Counted from the stretch's first letter, positions 1 to 8,059 are shown. The stretch: 34,033 nucleotides of DNA from Rhodospirillaceae bacterium (GCA_024638465.1 JAHEKF010000028.1:5088-39120); one strand, 5' to 3'. Notes: generated from the letters alone by a model not told the origin. Program-made: numbers and translations.

Positions 1-84
1 GTCGCCGGTCGGAAGAATCTGGCGCGAGACGCGTCCCGGTAGCCCGAGATCTCTAGCCTCGCTGAGTCTTATGATTTTCGCCAT
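1..84 (-). CDS. 5' fragment of an unidentified gene (possible cupin protein), cut by window edge
   Basis: An ATG at 84 on the minus strand opens a frame that stays open for all 28 codons to the window edge. It begins MAKIIRLSEARDLGLPGR. It lies 36 bp after the creatininase-family stop on the same strand, so it is probably the third gene of that operon. The LPGR segment near the N-terminus resembles small cupin proteins that often sit in catabolic operons, but 28 residues are too few to assign a family. No clear Shine-Dalgarno sequence is visible. The gene could be something else, or the frame could be open by chance. Confidence 0.45.
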   Translation of the reverse strand, partial: MAKIIRLSEARDLGLPGRVSRQILPTGD

Positions 85-120
85 GGGAGCGTTGCGGCGG
101 CCTCTGTATACACGCTTTGG

Positions 121-930
121 TCAACCGGCCTCTTTTAGCCGGCGCACTTCGGCTACGCCGCCCTGCGCGGCTTCCAGCTGGCCGAAAATGTCGGTGGCCT
201 CGCTCGCGATCGCGTCCGCGATATCGCCTAGCATCTGCAACGCTTTTTCGACGGTAGCGTGTTCAGGGCTGCCGTACCAACCGGTTTTCGCAATCGTGCG
301 AATATCCGTAAGCACGGGCTGAAAAGTGCGCGTCCGGCGTAACTTGTCCATCGCGCGACCGTGATCGTGGTCGGACGAATAATCGATACGGTCGAGATGC
401 ACTAGCTCGGGACGGTGCGCCAGGATCGCCAGCGCTTCTATCTCACCCCCGTGCGTGAGCCCGCCGCAATCTTTCCCATACAGTTCTGCGGCGACATAGC
501 AGGCCTGCACGGTTACGACTGTCATTCCGTGGTCGCGGTGAAGCTTGTCGGCTGCAATGGAGAGCGAGGGAATGTTGCCTTCATGCCAATTGAGAATCAG
601 TAACTGGCGCGCGCCATGCTGTGCCGTCGACACGCAGGTTTCCTCGACGACACTCATATAGGTCTCGGGCGTAAGCGTGAGAGTGCCTTCGAACGGCATG
701 TGCATCGGTGTAACGCCGAGCGGCCCGCCCGGAAGCACGAGGCCATTCATTCTCTCCGCTACCGCGTGACCGATTACGTTGGCCGCATAGATATCGGTTC
801 CCGTAGGAAGATGGGGGCCGTGCTGCTCGACGCTGCCGGCAGGCAATATCACAAGCGGGTTGCTGCTGAGCTGTGCCGCGATCTCCGGTTGCGTCAAGTC
901 GATAAAATATCTGCTGTCTGGCTTACTCAT
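121..930 (-). CDS. Creatininase-family amidohydrolase
   Basis: A 269-residue protein of the creatininase/creatinine amidohydrolase superfamily, cytoplasmic metal-dependent hydrolases of cyclic or linear amides. The metal-site pattern is visible: GSVEQHGPHLPTGTD gives E35, H37 and D46; NWHEGN (114-119) corresponds to the family's NGHGGN; THGGEIEA gives H160 and E163. Length is normal for the family. The W and E in NWHEGN replace the usual small residues, so the substrate need not be creatinine; formamide and lactam hydrolases belong to the same fold. It follows the Gfo/Idh/MocA gene by 57 bp on the same strand, and a third partial gene follows. The ATG at 930 has only a weak upstream purine run. 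Confidence 0.85.
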   Translation of the reverse strand: MSKPDSRYFIDLTQPEIAAQLSSNPLVILPAGSVEQHGPHLPTGTDIYAANVIGHAVAERMNGLVLPGGPLGVTPMHMPFEGTLTLTPETYMSVVEETCVSTAQHGARQLLILNWHEGNIPSLSIAADKLHRDHGMTVVTVQACYVAAELYGKDCGGLTHGGEIEALAILAHRPELVHLDRIDYSSDHDHGRAMDKLRRTRTFQPVLTDIRTIAKTGWYGSPEHATVEKALQMLGDIADAIASEATDIFGQLEAAQGGVAEVRRLKEAG

Positions 931-987
931 TTTCTGCGCCCGTCCTTTTGTTTGCCGCGAGGTGTGTGTTGTCGTTACAGCGCGCTG

Positions 988-2064
988 CTAGGCGGCGGAC
1001 AACTTAGCCCTCGATTCCTCGATGACCTCAGAAAGCGAAACTGCCTGTCCGTTCCTGTCGACCGAACGCAACGCCGCATAGACGACCGCTAGCGCGACAT
1101 TGCCGCTGCGGGCGCTGAGTTCGCACGCCATGTTGGTTGAGCAAACCTCGGCAAACATTTCCAGTTCGTCCTGGAACATGTCGCCCTCCTGAATCTGCAG
1201 CACCTCGCGCTTGCTATAGCCGTCTTTGCCGCGCTGAATGTAGAGCAGCGAGGTCTCGTGCAGGCGATCCGGCGTGTCCCAGGTGCTGAAATCGAGCTCG
1301 AAGTGCATGAGCCCCTTCTGTCCGAATACCCGGATGGAGTAGATGCCTGGCGATGTCCAGCTGGAGCCTACATATCCCAGTTTGCCGTCTGCGAATCGCA
1401 ACGTCGTCATGGATTGGTCGTCGACCTCGGCGCCAACCGGCGAGAGCTTGGATGCAATCGACGAGACTTCGGAGATCTCTCCGCCAAGATAATGCAGCGA
1501 ATCGAACTGATGGATGGCGAGCTGCGATAGCGGTCCTCCCGGCGCCTTGTCGCGATACCAGCGCCAGGTGTCGGGAGTGATTTCGAGCGCACGTTCGTTC
1601 GAGAAATTGGCTTCGATAAAAACGACTTTGCCCAATTCGCCGCTGTCCATCGCTTCGCGAATCATACGGGTACCCTTGAGCAATCTGGCGCTGTGCCCGA
1701 CCATGACGTGGACACCGTATTGCGCCTGTAGCGCCTCGATTTCGAGGCCGGATTCCAGTGTATTGGCGATCGGTTTCTCGGTGTAGACATGCTTGCCCGC
1801 CCTGGCGACTTCTTCGGCCACGGGAAGATGTTGCTCGTTCGGCACCGTGAGAATGACGCCTTTAATCTCGGGATCGGCGAGCAGCGAGGCCATGTCCGGT
1901 GCGCCTGGCACGCTGAATTCCTGTTCGAAGGATTCTCGCTTTTCGGCTGAGCGGCTATAACCCGAAACGATTTCGAGTTGGCTGGATTTCTGGGCGGCAC
2001 GTGTCAGTACTCTGGCCCAGCGGCCTAGCCCGACGATGCCGAGTTTGACGGGTTCCGAAGTCAT
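988..2064 (-). CDS. Gfo/Idh/MocA-family NAD(P)-dependent oxidoreductase
   Basis: A 358-residue oxidoreductase with an N-terminal Rossmann fold (GIVGLGRWARV from residue 9) and the EKP signature at 96-98, whose lysine is the usual catalytic base. The C-terminal domain carries GGPLSQLAIHQFD (176-188), equivalent to the family's GGALxDxGxHxxD. H185 is kept, but the usual aspartate is Q181. Members oxidise sugars, inositols and related polyols, or reduce the corresponding ketones; the substrate here cannot be read from sequence. It is the first gene of a minus-strand operon with the creatininase-family gene and is divergent from the GntR regulator. A GAGGA Shine-Dalgarno lies about 10 nt before the ATG at 2064. 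Confidence 0.87.
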   Translation of the reverse strand: MTSEPVKLGIVGLGRWARVLTRAAQKSSQLEIVSGYSRSAEKRESFEQEFSVPGAPDMASLLADPEIKGVILTVPNEQHLPVAEEVARAGKHVYTEKPIANTLESGLEIEALQAQYGVHVMVGHSARLLKGTRMIREAMDSGELGKVVFIEANFSNERALEITPDTWRWYRDKAPGGPLSQLAIHQFDSLHYLGGEISEVSSIASKLSPVGAEVDDQSMTTLRFADGKLGYVGSSWTSPGIYSIRVFGQKGLMHFELDFSTWDTPDRLHETSLLYIQRGKDGYSKREVLQIQEGDMFQDELEMFAEVCSTNMACELSARSGNVALAVVYAALRSVDRNGQAVSLSEVIEESRAKLSAA

Positions 2065-2086
2065 GGATGTCGCGTCCTCATTAGGG

Positions 2087-2116
2087 TTCGCAGAGACCGT
2101 AATATGGTATTACAAT
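2087..2116 (+). promoter_or_regulatory. Predicted GntR-gene promoter with overlapping operator
   Basis: TTCGCA (2087-2092) and TACAAT (2111-2116), spaced 18 bp, form a plausible sigma70 promoter reading toward the GntR gene. Two symmetric motifs overlap the -10: GTAATA-TGG-TATTAC, a perfect inverted repeat at 2099-2113, and TGGTATTACAA at 2105-2115, which fits the TNGTNNNACNA pattern known for FCD-type GntR operators. The site lies in the divergent region, so it could also affect the Gfo/Idh/MocA operon. The site and its pairing with this regulator are inferred. Confidence 0.5.
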
Positions 2117-2124
2117 AGTGCGAT

Positions 2125-2832
2125 ATGAGCCAGCCCGCGCTTTCGAAGGTCCAAAAAACCGCGGCTTCGCTGCGCCAGCAAGTCCTCGAGGGTCTCCGCG
2201 ATGCGATCGTCTCCGGACAGCTGCCGGCCGGTAAACGTCTCACAGAGCGCGAACTCATCGAGACGATGGACGTTTCGCGTACCGTGATTCGCGAAGCCCT
2301 TCGGCAGCTCGAAGCCGAACACCTTATCGAAGTCATTCCGAACAAAGGTCCCGTCGTACGAGGCCTGACCCGTGACGAAGCCGAGGATCTTTATCGAATC
2401 CGCGCGGTGCTATACGGCCTGGCGGCGCGAATCTTTGTCGAGCAGTCAGACGATGCAGGCATGGCCAATCTGGAAGTCGCACTGCAGTCTGTCATTAAGG
2501 CGTACGATAGCAAGGATGCTGAAACGGTCCTCGATGCAAAGACGGTTTTTTATGACGTCATCATGTCCGGTACGGGCAGTGAGACGCTGACGTCTATGCT
2601 CGCGACATTACAAGCGCGTATCTGGCAGTGGCGATCGCTGGGATTGAAACATCCGCGGCGCTCGGACGAGCGCTCCAGCGAGAGTATAGAGAACCTTAAA
2701 CAGATCGTGGCGGCGGCGAAACGCAAAGATGCCGACGCGGTAGAAGAATTGACCAGGCGAGAAGCCAGTCAGGCGGCCAGGGAAGTCATGCGGATACTTG
2801 CGGCCGAACAACAAGAACCCGAGTTCGTCTGA
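2125..2832 (+). CDS. GntR-family transcriptional regulator, FCD (FadR-type) subfamily
   Basis: A 235-residue regulator. Residues about 15-80 form the GntR winged helix-turn-helix, including LPAGKRLTERELIETMDVSR and VIREALRQLEAEHLIE, which are highly typical. Residues about 85-225 are an all-helical FCD ligand domain. Such proteins usually repress catabolic genes until an organic acid binds the FCD domain. It sits between two divergent catabolic units, with a candidate operator just upstream of its own start. No Shine-Dalgarno precedes the ATG at 2125, and the predicted transcription start falls within a few bases of it, so the mRNA may be leaderless. The ligand is unknown; a sulfonated or sugar acid is suggested by the neighbours. 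Confidence 0.93.
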   Translation: MSQPALSKVQKTAASLRQQVLEGLRDAIVSGQLPAGKRLTERELIETMDVSRTVIREALRQLEAEHLIEVIPNKGPVVRGLTRDEAEDLYRIRAVLYGLAARIFVEQSDDAGMANLEVALQSVIKAYDSKDAETVLDAKTVFYDVIMSGTGSETLTSMLATLQARIWQWRSLGLKHPRRSDERSSESIENLKQIVAAAKRKDADAVEELTRREASQAAREVMRILAAEQQEPEFV

Positions 2833-2851
2833 TAGGCGCTTTCGGGATGCG

Positions 2852-2878
2852 TATCACCAGGCATTGAATCGGGTGATA
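2852..2878. promoter_or_regulatory. Inverted repeat between the GntR gene and suyA
   Basis: Perfect 7-bp arms TATCACC (2852-2858) and GGTGATA (2872-2878) are separated by 13 nt. There is no T-tract, so it is a poor terminator. A weak promoter candidate, TTGAAT (2864-2869) with AACAAT (2886-2891), overlaps it, so an operator for the suyA unit is possible. Confidence 0.35.
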
Positions 2879-2912
2879 GATCATCAACAATCTGTGAGAG
2901 GAGGAGACGCGG

Positions 2913-3200
2913 ATGAGCGTTCCGCAGTTATTAGTCCACGATCGTCGCGATAACGTGGGCGTTGTTGTCGTAGAAGGCGTTGAAGCCGGAGACGAACTCT
3001 TGTGCGTCGTAACCGAAGACAACAGTGATTTTCGGATAACGGCGAAGCATGACGTTCCGATCGGGCACAAGATTGCGCTCAGCGATCTCGCAAACGGAGA
3101 TACGGCAATCAAGTACGGCGAAGATATCGGAAAGTTCGTTGCCGATATCTCCAAGGGTGAACATGTACACACGCACAATCTGAAAACCAAACGCTGGTAG
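2913..3200 (+). CDS. suyA: UxaA-family SAF-domain small subunit, probable sulfolactate sulfo-lyase alpha (SuyA)
   Basis: A 95-residue protein made of one SAF domain, the fold found at the N-terminus of altronate dehydratase (UxaA). [12 protein letters not shown] (45-56) and the C-terminal [12 protein letters not shown] (84-95) are the conserved elements. In SuyA/SuyB enzymes, which split 3-sulfolactate into pyruvate and sulfite, this domain is a separate small subunit, as here; in UxaA itself it is fused to the large domain. A strong Shine-Dalgarno (GAGGAGG) precedes the ATG. The large subunit starts 13 bp downstream. The family is clear; the substrate rests on the split arrangement and the exporter gene that follows. 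Another 2-hydroxy acid lyase remains possible. Confidence 0.75.
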   Translation: MSVPQLLVHDRRDNVGVVVVEGVEAGDELLCVVTEDNSDFRITAKHDVPIGHKIALSDLANGDTAIKYGEDIGKFVADISKGEHVHTHNLKTKRW

Positions 3201-3213
3201 TGAGGGGCTGCTA

Positions 3214-4386
3214 ATGTCTTCCGAAATGACTTTCAATGGTTACCGGCGCGAGAACGGGCGCGTCGGCGTTCGCAACTACGTTGCGATCCTCCCCGTTGAC
3301 GATATATCGAATGCGGCTTGCGAGGCTGTCGCCAACAACATAAAGGGCACGATCGCCCTGCCCCATGCTTACGGCAGGCTGCAGTTCGGTGAAGATCTGG
3401 AGCTGCATTTCCGTACGATGATCGGTACTGGCAGCAATCCCAATATTGCTGCGTGTGTCGTCATCGGCATCGAGCCTGACTGGACGCAACAGATCGTTGA
3501 TGGAATCGCCAAGACGGGCAAAAGAGTTGTCGGCTTTTCGATCGAGCAGCACGGGGATATCGAAACGATTGCGACCGCCTCGCGCACCGCAAAAACCTTC
3601 GTGCACGAAACGTCCGGGTGGCAACGCGAGGAATGCAGCTACTCGGATCTGTGGGTAGCAGCAAAATGCGGTGAATCGGATACCACGACCGGACTGGCTT
3701 CCTGTCCAGCCGTTGGCAACATGTACGACAAGTGGATTCCCGGTGGTATTTACGGCTGCTTCGGCGAGACGACCGAGATTACCGGCGCGGAGCACATCTG
3801 CGCCGCCCGGGCGGCGACACCTGAAGTCGGCGAGAAGTTCATGCGTACCTGGCAGGCGTATCAGGACGAGGTTGTCGAACCGTATAAGACCTCCGACCTT
3901 TCGGACAGCCAGCCAACGAAAGGCAATATCGCCGGAGGCCTGACGACTATCGAAGAGAAGGCGCTTGGCAACCTCGAGAAAATCGGTAAGCAGGTCAGCT
4001 ATATCGACGTGCTGGAACCGGCGGAAGCGCCCGAACAGGGGCCGGGGCTCTATTTCATGGATACTTCGTCGGCTGCCGCCGAATGCAACACGATTCAGGC
4101 TGCCGCAGGCTTCGTCGTTCACTGCTTTCCGACCGGACAGGGCAATATCATCGGCAATCCGATCATGCCGGTCATCAAGATTACGGGTAACCCGAGGACG
4201 GTACGGACAATGGGCGAGCACATCGATGTCGACGTTTCCGGCGTCGTACGCCGCGAGATGACGATACCCGAGGCGGGCGATGCGTTGATCGACATGATTC
4301 TGCAGACAGCCAACGGCCGGCTGACCGCCGCTGAAGCGCTAGGGCACAAAGAATTCGTAATGACCAAGCTCTATCGCAGCGCTTGA
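3214..4386 (+). CDS. suyB: UxaA-family large subunit, probable sulfolactate sulfo-lyase beta (SuyB)
   Basis: A 390-residue UxaA/altronate dehydratase-type catalytic subunit. It opens with [20 protein letters not shown] (9-28), typical of the family. [10 protein letters not shown] (151-160) stands where sugar-acid dehydratases usually have a KCGGSD-type motif. [20 protein letters not shown] (233-252) and [16 protein letters not shown] (328-343) follow, and as I recall these match sulfolactate sulfo-lyases more closely than altronate or galactarate dehydratases. The expected reaction is (R)-3-sulfolactate to pyruvate plus sulfite in the cytoplasm. The stop overlaps the TTG start of the exporter gene (TTGA), implying translational coupling. 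A long open frame on the opposite strand is a shadow of this gene. Confidence 0.75.
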   Translation: MSSEMTFNGYRRENGRVGVRNYVAILPVDDISNAACEAVANNIKGTIALPHAYGRLQFGEDLELHFRTMIGTGSNPNIAACVVIGIEPDWTQQIVDGIAKTGKRVVGFSIEQHGDIETIATASRTAKTFVHETSGWQREECSYSDLWVAAKCGESDTTTGLASCPAVGNMYDKWIPGGIYGCFGETTEITGAEHICAARAATPEVGEKFMRTWQAYQDEVVEPYKTSDLSDSQPTKGNIAGGLTTIEEKALGNLEKIGKQVSYIDVLEPAEAPEQGPGLYFMDTSSAAAECNTIQAAAGFVVHCFPTGQGNIIGNPIMPVIKITGNPRTVRTMGEHIDVDVSGVVRREMTIPEAGDALIDMILQTANGRLTAAEALGHKEFVMTKLYRSA

Positions 4387-5321
4387 GTTCGCGTTTCTCA
4401 ACGTCCTGGCTGGTCCCGGCAGCGCTGATACCCCTTGTTATCTGGGGTAATCCGCTGTTCGCACTAATCATCGGCGCCGGGTTGTCGCTGAGCCTCAATC
4501 GCTGCGTGGTCGACGGCGCCAGCAGGTATGGAAAACTCGCGTTGCAGAGCGCGATCGTTCTGCTCGGCTTCAATCTCGATTCTATGCAGATGTGGCAGGT
4601 CAGCCAGGAATACGCCGGAATCATCATCCTCTATGTGCTTCTGACGTTGCTGGCCGGTATTGCGCTGGGAACGCTGCTACGGGTCGACAACGTACTGAGC
4701 CGGTTGATGGCCGCGGGCACTGCAATCTGCGGTGGGACAGCGATCGCCACGCTGAGTCCCATTCTCAGGGCGCGGCCTGACCAGCTCGCTCTGGCCCTCG
4801 CAATCGTGTTTTTCCTGAATATGGTCGCGCTATTGACCTTTCCGCTTGTCGGCCAGTGGCTGGAGATGTCGCAGACCCAGTTTGGCATCTGGGCTGCGCT
4901 CGCCGTTCATGACACAAGCTCGGTCGTCGCAACGGCTGCGGTGTACGGCCAGGAGGCGACGGATGTCGCAACGACGGTAAAACTCGGCCGGACCCTGTGG
5001 CTGATACCGGTCACGCTGTACTTCGGACTAAAAGCAGGCTCAGGCGGTGCCAGAATCCGTATTCCGGCGTTCATTGTCCTTTTCATTCTTGCGTCCATTG
5101 TCGGTACCGGCTTCCGGATGGGTCTGCAGATGCCTCAGGATCTCTACGACGTCGTTCAGTGGGCCTCGCGCGCGTTGATCGTGGCTGCCCTCTTCTTCGT
5201 CGGCATGGAATTTACGCGCGAGACCGTGGCCAATCTGCGTGGGCGGGTGGTCGTGCTGGGGCTGCTTCTGTGGGGCGCGGTGATTCCGGTGACGCTGCTC
5301 GTCGCGCTGCGATTCGGCTAG
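4383..5321 (+). CDS. suyZ: YeiH/SuyZ-family putative sulfate exporter
   Basis: A 312-residue integral membrane protein with about ten hydrophobic segments, of the conserved YeiH family (putative sulfate exporters). Family hallmarks are [11 protein letters not shown] (111-121), [12 protein letters not shown] (174-185) and [10 protein letters not shown] (200-209). In Paracoccus pantotrophus a gene annotated as a sulfate exporter (suyZ) follows suyAB, and the same order here supports the sulfonate reading. It would export the sulfate formed once sulfite from the lyase is oxidised. The TTG at 4383 overlaps the suyB stop, and no ATG is available before the first membrane segment. Transport activity of this family is largely inferred from gene context. 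Confidence 0.8.
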   Translation: MSSRFSTSWLVPAALIPLVIWGNPLFALIIGAGLSLSLNRCVVDGASRYGKLALQSAIVLLGFNLDSMQMWQVSQEYAGIIILYVLLTLLAGIALGTLLRVDNVLSRLMAAGTAICGGTAIATLSPILRARPDQLALALAIVFFLNMVALLTFPLVGQWLEMSQTQFGIWAALAVHDTSSVVATAAVYGQEATDVATTVKLGRTLWLIPVTLYFGLKAGSGGARIRIPAFIVLFILASIVGTGFRMGLQMPQDLYDVVQWASRALIVAALFFVGMEFTRETVANLRGRVVVLGLLLWGAVIPVTLLVALRFG

Positions 5322-5439
5322 CAGCGGCCCCGATATTCCGGATCGCAGCGCGTCATGCTGGCCGGTTATAACAATAGGCGTAAATCTTCCAATCCGAGGG
5401 CCTCGACGGCGGCATACTTCTGATCCCGGAGATATGCTG

Positions 5440-5529
5440 ATGATTCAAAGATTTCTGAAACTCGACCCGCTGAGCTTCGCGTCGCTGGCGATATTCGTCG
5501 CCTACGTCGCAACCGTCATCCTGCTCTAG
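5440..5529 (+). CDS. Small membrane peptide, 29 residues
   Basis: An ATG at 5440 has GGAG 8 nt upstream and opens a 29-codon frame ending in TAG. The peptide starts MIQRFLKLDPLSFASLAIF, followed by a hydrophobic run to the C-terminus ending VILL. It would be a single-pass membrane peptide with a short basic N-terminus. Codon third positions are mostly G or C, as in neighbouring genes, which supports coding. An ATG two codons earlier (5434) is too close to the GGAG. It stands alone in the gap between the exporter and the CoA-transferase. No family is recognised, and a chance frame cannot be excluded. Confidence 0.4.
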   Translation: MIQRFLKLDPLSFASLAIFVAYVATVILL

Positions 5530-5613
5530 ATCCCCGTCGATCGCTCCGAGCCGGGCGGCCATCTCAGCTGATTCGCACTCGCCAGGCGTGGTCACGAAGC
5601 CACCGCGAGATCA

Positions 5614-5642
5614 TTGTCGTGCGTGGTATTACACGCTAGAGT
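5614..5642 (+). promoter_or_regulatory. Predicted promoter of the CoA-transferase operon with operator in the spacer
   Basis: TTGTCG (5614-5619) and TAGAGT (5637-5642) are exactly 17 bp apart, each matching 4 of 6 consensus bases. The spacer holds TGGTATTACA (5624-5633), identical to the core of the candidate operator before the GntR gene, and a 5-bp inverted repeat GCGTG/CACGC (5621-5625, 5632-5636). The start of transcription would lie near 5649, leaving a leader of about 24 nt with TGGAG at 5661. A repressor bound here would cover the promoter spacer. Confidence 0.5.
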
Positions 5643-5672
5643 CGCCGCACCGTCCTGTCCTGGAGTCGATGC

Positions 5673-6845
5673 GTGGCTGAAGGTTCGCCACTTGGAGAAA
5701 TTCGCGTACTCGAGATGACCGAGGCGCTTGCCGGTCCCTACTGCGCCATGATGCTCGGTGATCTCGGTGCGGACGTCATCAAGATCGAGCGCCGCGGGAC
5801 CGGCGATCAGTCGCGTCGCTGGGGACCGCCATTTCTCGATACCGAGAGCGCCTATTTCCTGTCGGTCAACCGCAACAAACGCAGTCTCGAGCTCGATATA
5901 AAGGATTCGAGCGATGTCGATATCCTGCACCAATTGATCGCACGTAGCGACGTTTTCATCACGAATATCCCGCGGATGGCATCGTTGCAGCGTGCAGGAA
6001 TCGACCCGGACGCGATGCGGCGCCTGAACCCCCGCCTGATCTACGCCGCGATTTCGGGCTACGGCCATTCAGGACCGAAAGCCAATCGCGGTGGCTACGA
6101 CATCATTGCGCAGGGCGAAGCCGGGCTCATGGCGCTGACCGGCGATCCCGACGGCGGGCCTAGCCGTTTCCCCACGCCGATGGCAGACATCACAGCCGGG
6201 CTATACACGGTGATGGGTATTCAGGCCGCGCTCTATGAGCGAGATGCAACGGGAACCGGGCTCGGGCGGTTTATCGATGTTTCTCTGGTCGACGCGCAAA
6301 CGACCTGGCTTGCGAACTTCGGTGGCAGCTACTTTGCCGACGGCAAACGGCCGCCACGCCTTGGCAATGTACACCCAACGATCAGTCCTTATCAGCCACT
6401 TCGCGCACGTGACAAAGACATCATCGTCGCCGTCGGCACGGAAAGATTATGGCAGCGTTTCTGTGCAATTCTCGGTGTGGAGAAATCTCTGATGACGGAC
6501 CCTCGATTCGAGACGAACCCACTGCGTAATCAGCATCGCGAGGAACTCATACCGCTGATCGAGGAAATTCTCGTGACGCGAGACGCCGATGACTGGCTTA
6601 ACGAATTCGTTGCCGGCGGAATTCCGTCCGGGCCGATAAACTTCCCTGATGAAACGCTCACGGACGAGCATCTCAAAGCACGCGGTATGATCGTTGAACT
6701 CGAGCACCCCTCGCTCGGTATGGTCAAGTCAATTGGCAATCCAATTCTGATGTCTGAAAATGGACCGACGTATCGACGCTATCCGCCAAGACTCGGCGAA
6801 CACAACGAGGAAATTAGGGCGGAACTCGCGGATTCCGCATCGTAA
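5673..6845 (+). CDS. Class III (CaiB/BaiF/Frc) CoA-transferase
   Basis: A 390-residue family III CoA-transferase. N-terminal RVLEMTEALAGPYCAMMLGD and LGADVIKIE (residues 11-39), NRNKRSLELD (66-75) and the GYGHSGP region (129-135) are standard. D172 in PMADITAG is at the position of the catalytic aspartate that forms a mixed anhydride with the substrate. These enzymes move CoA between carboxylic acids such as succinate, formate, oxalate, carnitine or citramalate; the acceptor here is not predictable. The start is GTG at 5673 with TGGAG 7 nt upstream; the ATG at 5669 is out of frame. The oxidase gene follows by 11 bp, so the two form an operon behind a candidate regulated promoter. Confidence 0.87.
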   Translation: MAEGSPLGEIRVLEMTEALAGPYCAMMLGDLGADVIKIERRGTGDQSRRWGPPFLDTESAYFLSVNRNKRSLELDIKDSSDVDILHQLIARSDVFITNIPRMASLQRAGIDPDAMRRLNPRLIYAAISGYGHSGPKANRGGYDIIAQGEAGLMALTGDPDGGPSRFPTPMADITAGLYTVMGIQAALYERDATGTGLGRFIDVSLVDAQTTWLANFGGSYFADGKRPPRLGNVHPTISPYQPLRARDKDIIVAVGTERLWQRFCAILGVEKSLMTDPRFETNPLRNQHREELIPLIEEILVTRDADDWLNEFVAGGIPSGPINFPDETLTDEHLKARGMIVELEHPSLGMVKSIGNPILMSENGPTYRRYPPRLGEHNEEIRAELADSAS

Positions 6846-6856
6846 CTGGAGCAGCT

Positions 6857-8059
6857 ATGACGATCTCGACCTCCCGACGGGCGTTTCTCAGCTTCCTGGC
6901 AGCAAGTCCCGCGCTGACACCAACAAGCCGTGCTTTTGCGCAGCTTGCCGTTACCGATGAGGCGTTGCTTGCCGACGTCACAGATACGATAAACGTCTTC
7001 GATTTCGAACCGATTGCCAAAGCCAAACTGACAGACGCGCACTTTACGTATATGGCGATGGGTGTCGACGATGGGGCGACGCTAATCGCTAATCGGGAAG
7101 GCTACGACAAATTGCAGATTCGGTCCCGGCGTCTCGTGGATGTCAGCCGTATCGACATGGCGACGGAACTCTTCGGGACACGGCACGCGGCGCCGATAGT
7201 TATCGCTCCCTGCGGAACTCACAAGATGTTCCATCCGGAAGGGGAACTGGCCGTGGCGCGCGCGTCCGCCCGTCGGGATGCGTTGCAGATTCTATCGACC
7301 GTTACTACGACGAGCGTCGAAGACGTCAACTCGGCTCGGGGTGCTCCGGTCTGGTTCCAGCTTTACCCGACGGAAGACTGGCGGATTACAGAAGCTTTGG
7401 TGAATCGTGCGGAAGACGCGGGCTGCCCTGTAGTCGCAGTGACCGTTGATCTTCCGAATAGCAACCGGGAAGCGCTGGATCGATTTCAGCGGGCGACCAA
7501 CGAGGAGTGCCTTGCATGCCATACGCCCGGCATCGCCGGCTCGGTCGCACGCAAACCGATGTTCGATGGGCTCGATCTCTCCGCGATCAGCAACACGCGA
7601 GCGCCGCAAATGGACTGGGCTTTCATCGAGCGACTGCAGAGCGCAACGTCGATGAGGGTCGTCCTGAAGGGAATCGTCACACATGAGGATGCGACGCTTG
7701 CTGTAGACCGCGGCGTGGATGGATTAATTGTCTCGAATCACGGCGGCAGGGCGATCGAAAGTCGCAGAGCGACGATTGACTCGCTACCGGAAGTCGTGGA
7801 TGCGGTGGCGGGCCGGATCCCGGTACTCGTCGATGGTGGCATCCGGCGTGGAAGCGACGTCTTTAAGGCACTGGCGATCGGTGCGGATGCAGTTTGCATC
7901 GGCCGTCCGTATCTTTGGGGATTGACGGCCTTCGGTCAGTCAGGCGTCGAACGGGTACTCGAGATTCTCGATCGGGAGTTGCGAATAATGATGCAGCAGG
8001 CCGGTACGCCAACGTTAGCCGACATCACACGGAATTCGCTGGTCGGCTACGCGGACTAA
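6857..8059 (+). CDS. FMN-dependent 2-hydroxyacid oxidase/dehydrogenase with Tat signal and CxxCH motif
   Basis: A 400-residue member of the glycolate oxidase/L-lactate dehydrogenase (LldD) family. The TIM-barrel FMN site is clear: SNHGGR (293-298) supplies catalytic H295 and R298, K271 binds flavin, DGGIRRG (326-332) and GR at 349-350 bind phosphate. Two features are unusual. The N-terminus TSRRAFLSF (5-13), a hydrophobic stretch and RAFA (25-28) form a plausible Tat signal, pointing to export with FMN already bound. Residues 218-222 (CLACH) form a CxxCH c-type haem motif in the variable loop before the second half of the barrel. If haem is attached there, the enzyme could pass electrons to the respiratory chain. 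Substrate unknown; lactate, glycolate, mandelate or sulfolactate are candidates. A GGAG precedes the ATG. Its end overlaps that of galU by 4 bp. Confidence 0.87.
   Translation: MTISTSRRAFLSFLAASPALTPTSRAFAQLAVTDEALLADVTDTINVFDFEPIAKAKLTDAHFTYMAMGVDDGATLIANREGYDKLQIRSRRLVDVSRIDMATELFGTRHAAPIVIAPCGTHKMFHPEGELAVARASARRDALQILSTVTTTSVEDVNSARGAPVWFQLYPTEDWRITEALVNRAEDAGCPVVAVTVDLPNSNREALDRFQRATNEECLACHTPGIAGSVARKPMFDGLDLSAISNTRAPQMDWAFIERLQSATSMRVVLKGIVTHEDATLAVDRGVDGLIVSNHGGRAIESRRATIDSLPEVVDAVAGRIPVLVDGGIRRGSDVFKALAIGADAVCIGRPYLWGLTAFGQSGVERVLEILDRELRIMMQQAGTPTLADITRNSLVGYAD

Noticed and set aside
3211..4221. 336-codon open frame opposite suyB
   Set aside because: Antisense to a well-supported gene; the sequence is arginine-rich and domain-free, a typical shadow.
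5367..5372. TATAAC as a promoter for the small membrane peptide
   Set aside because: No acceptable -35 hexamer at 16-18 bp upstream.
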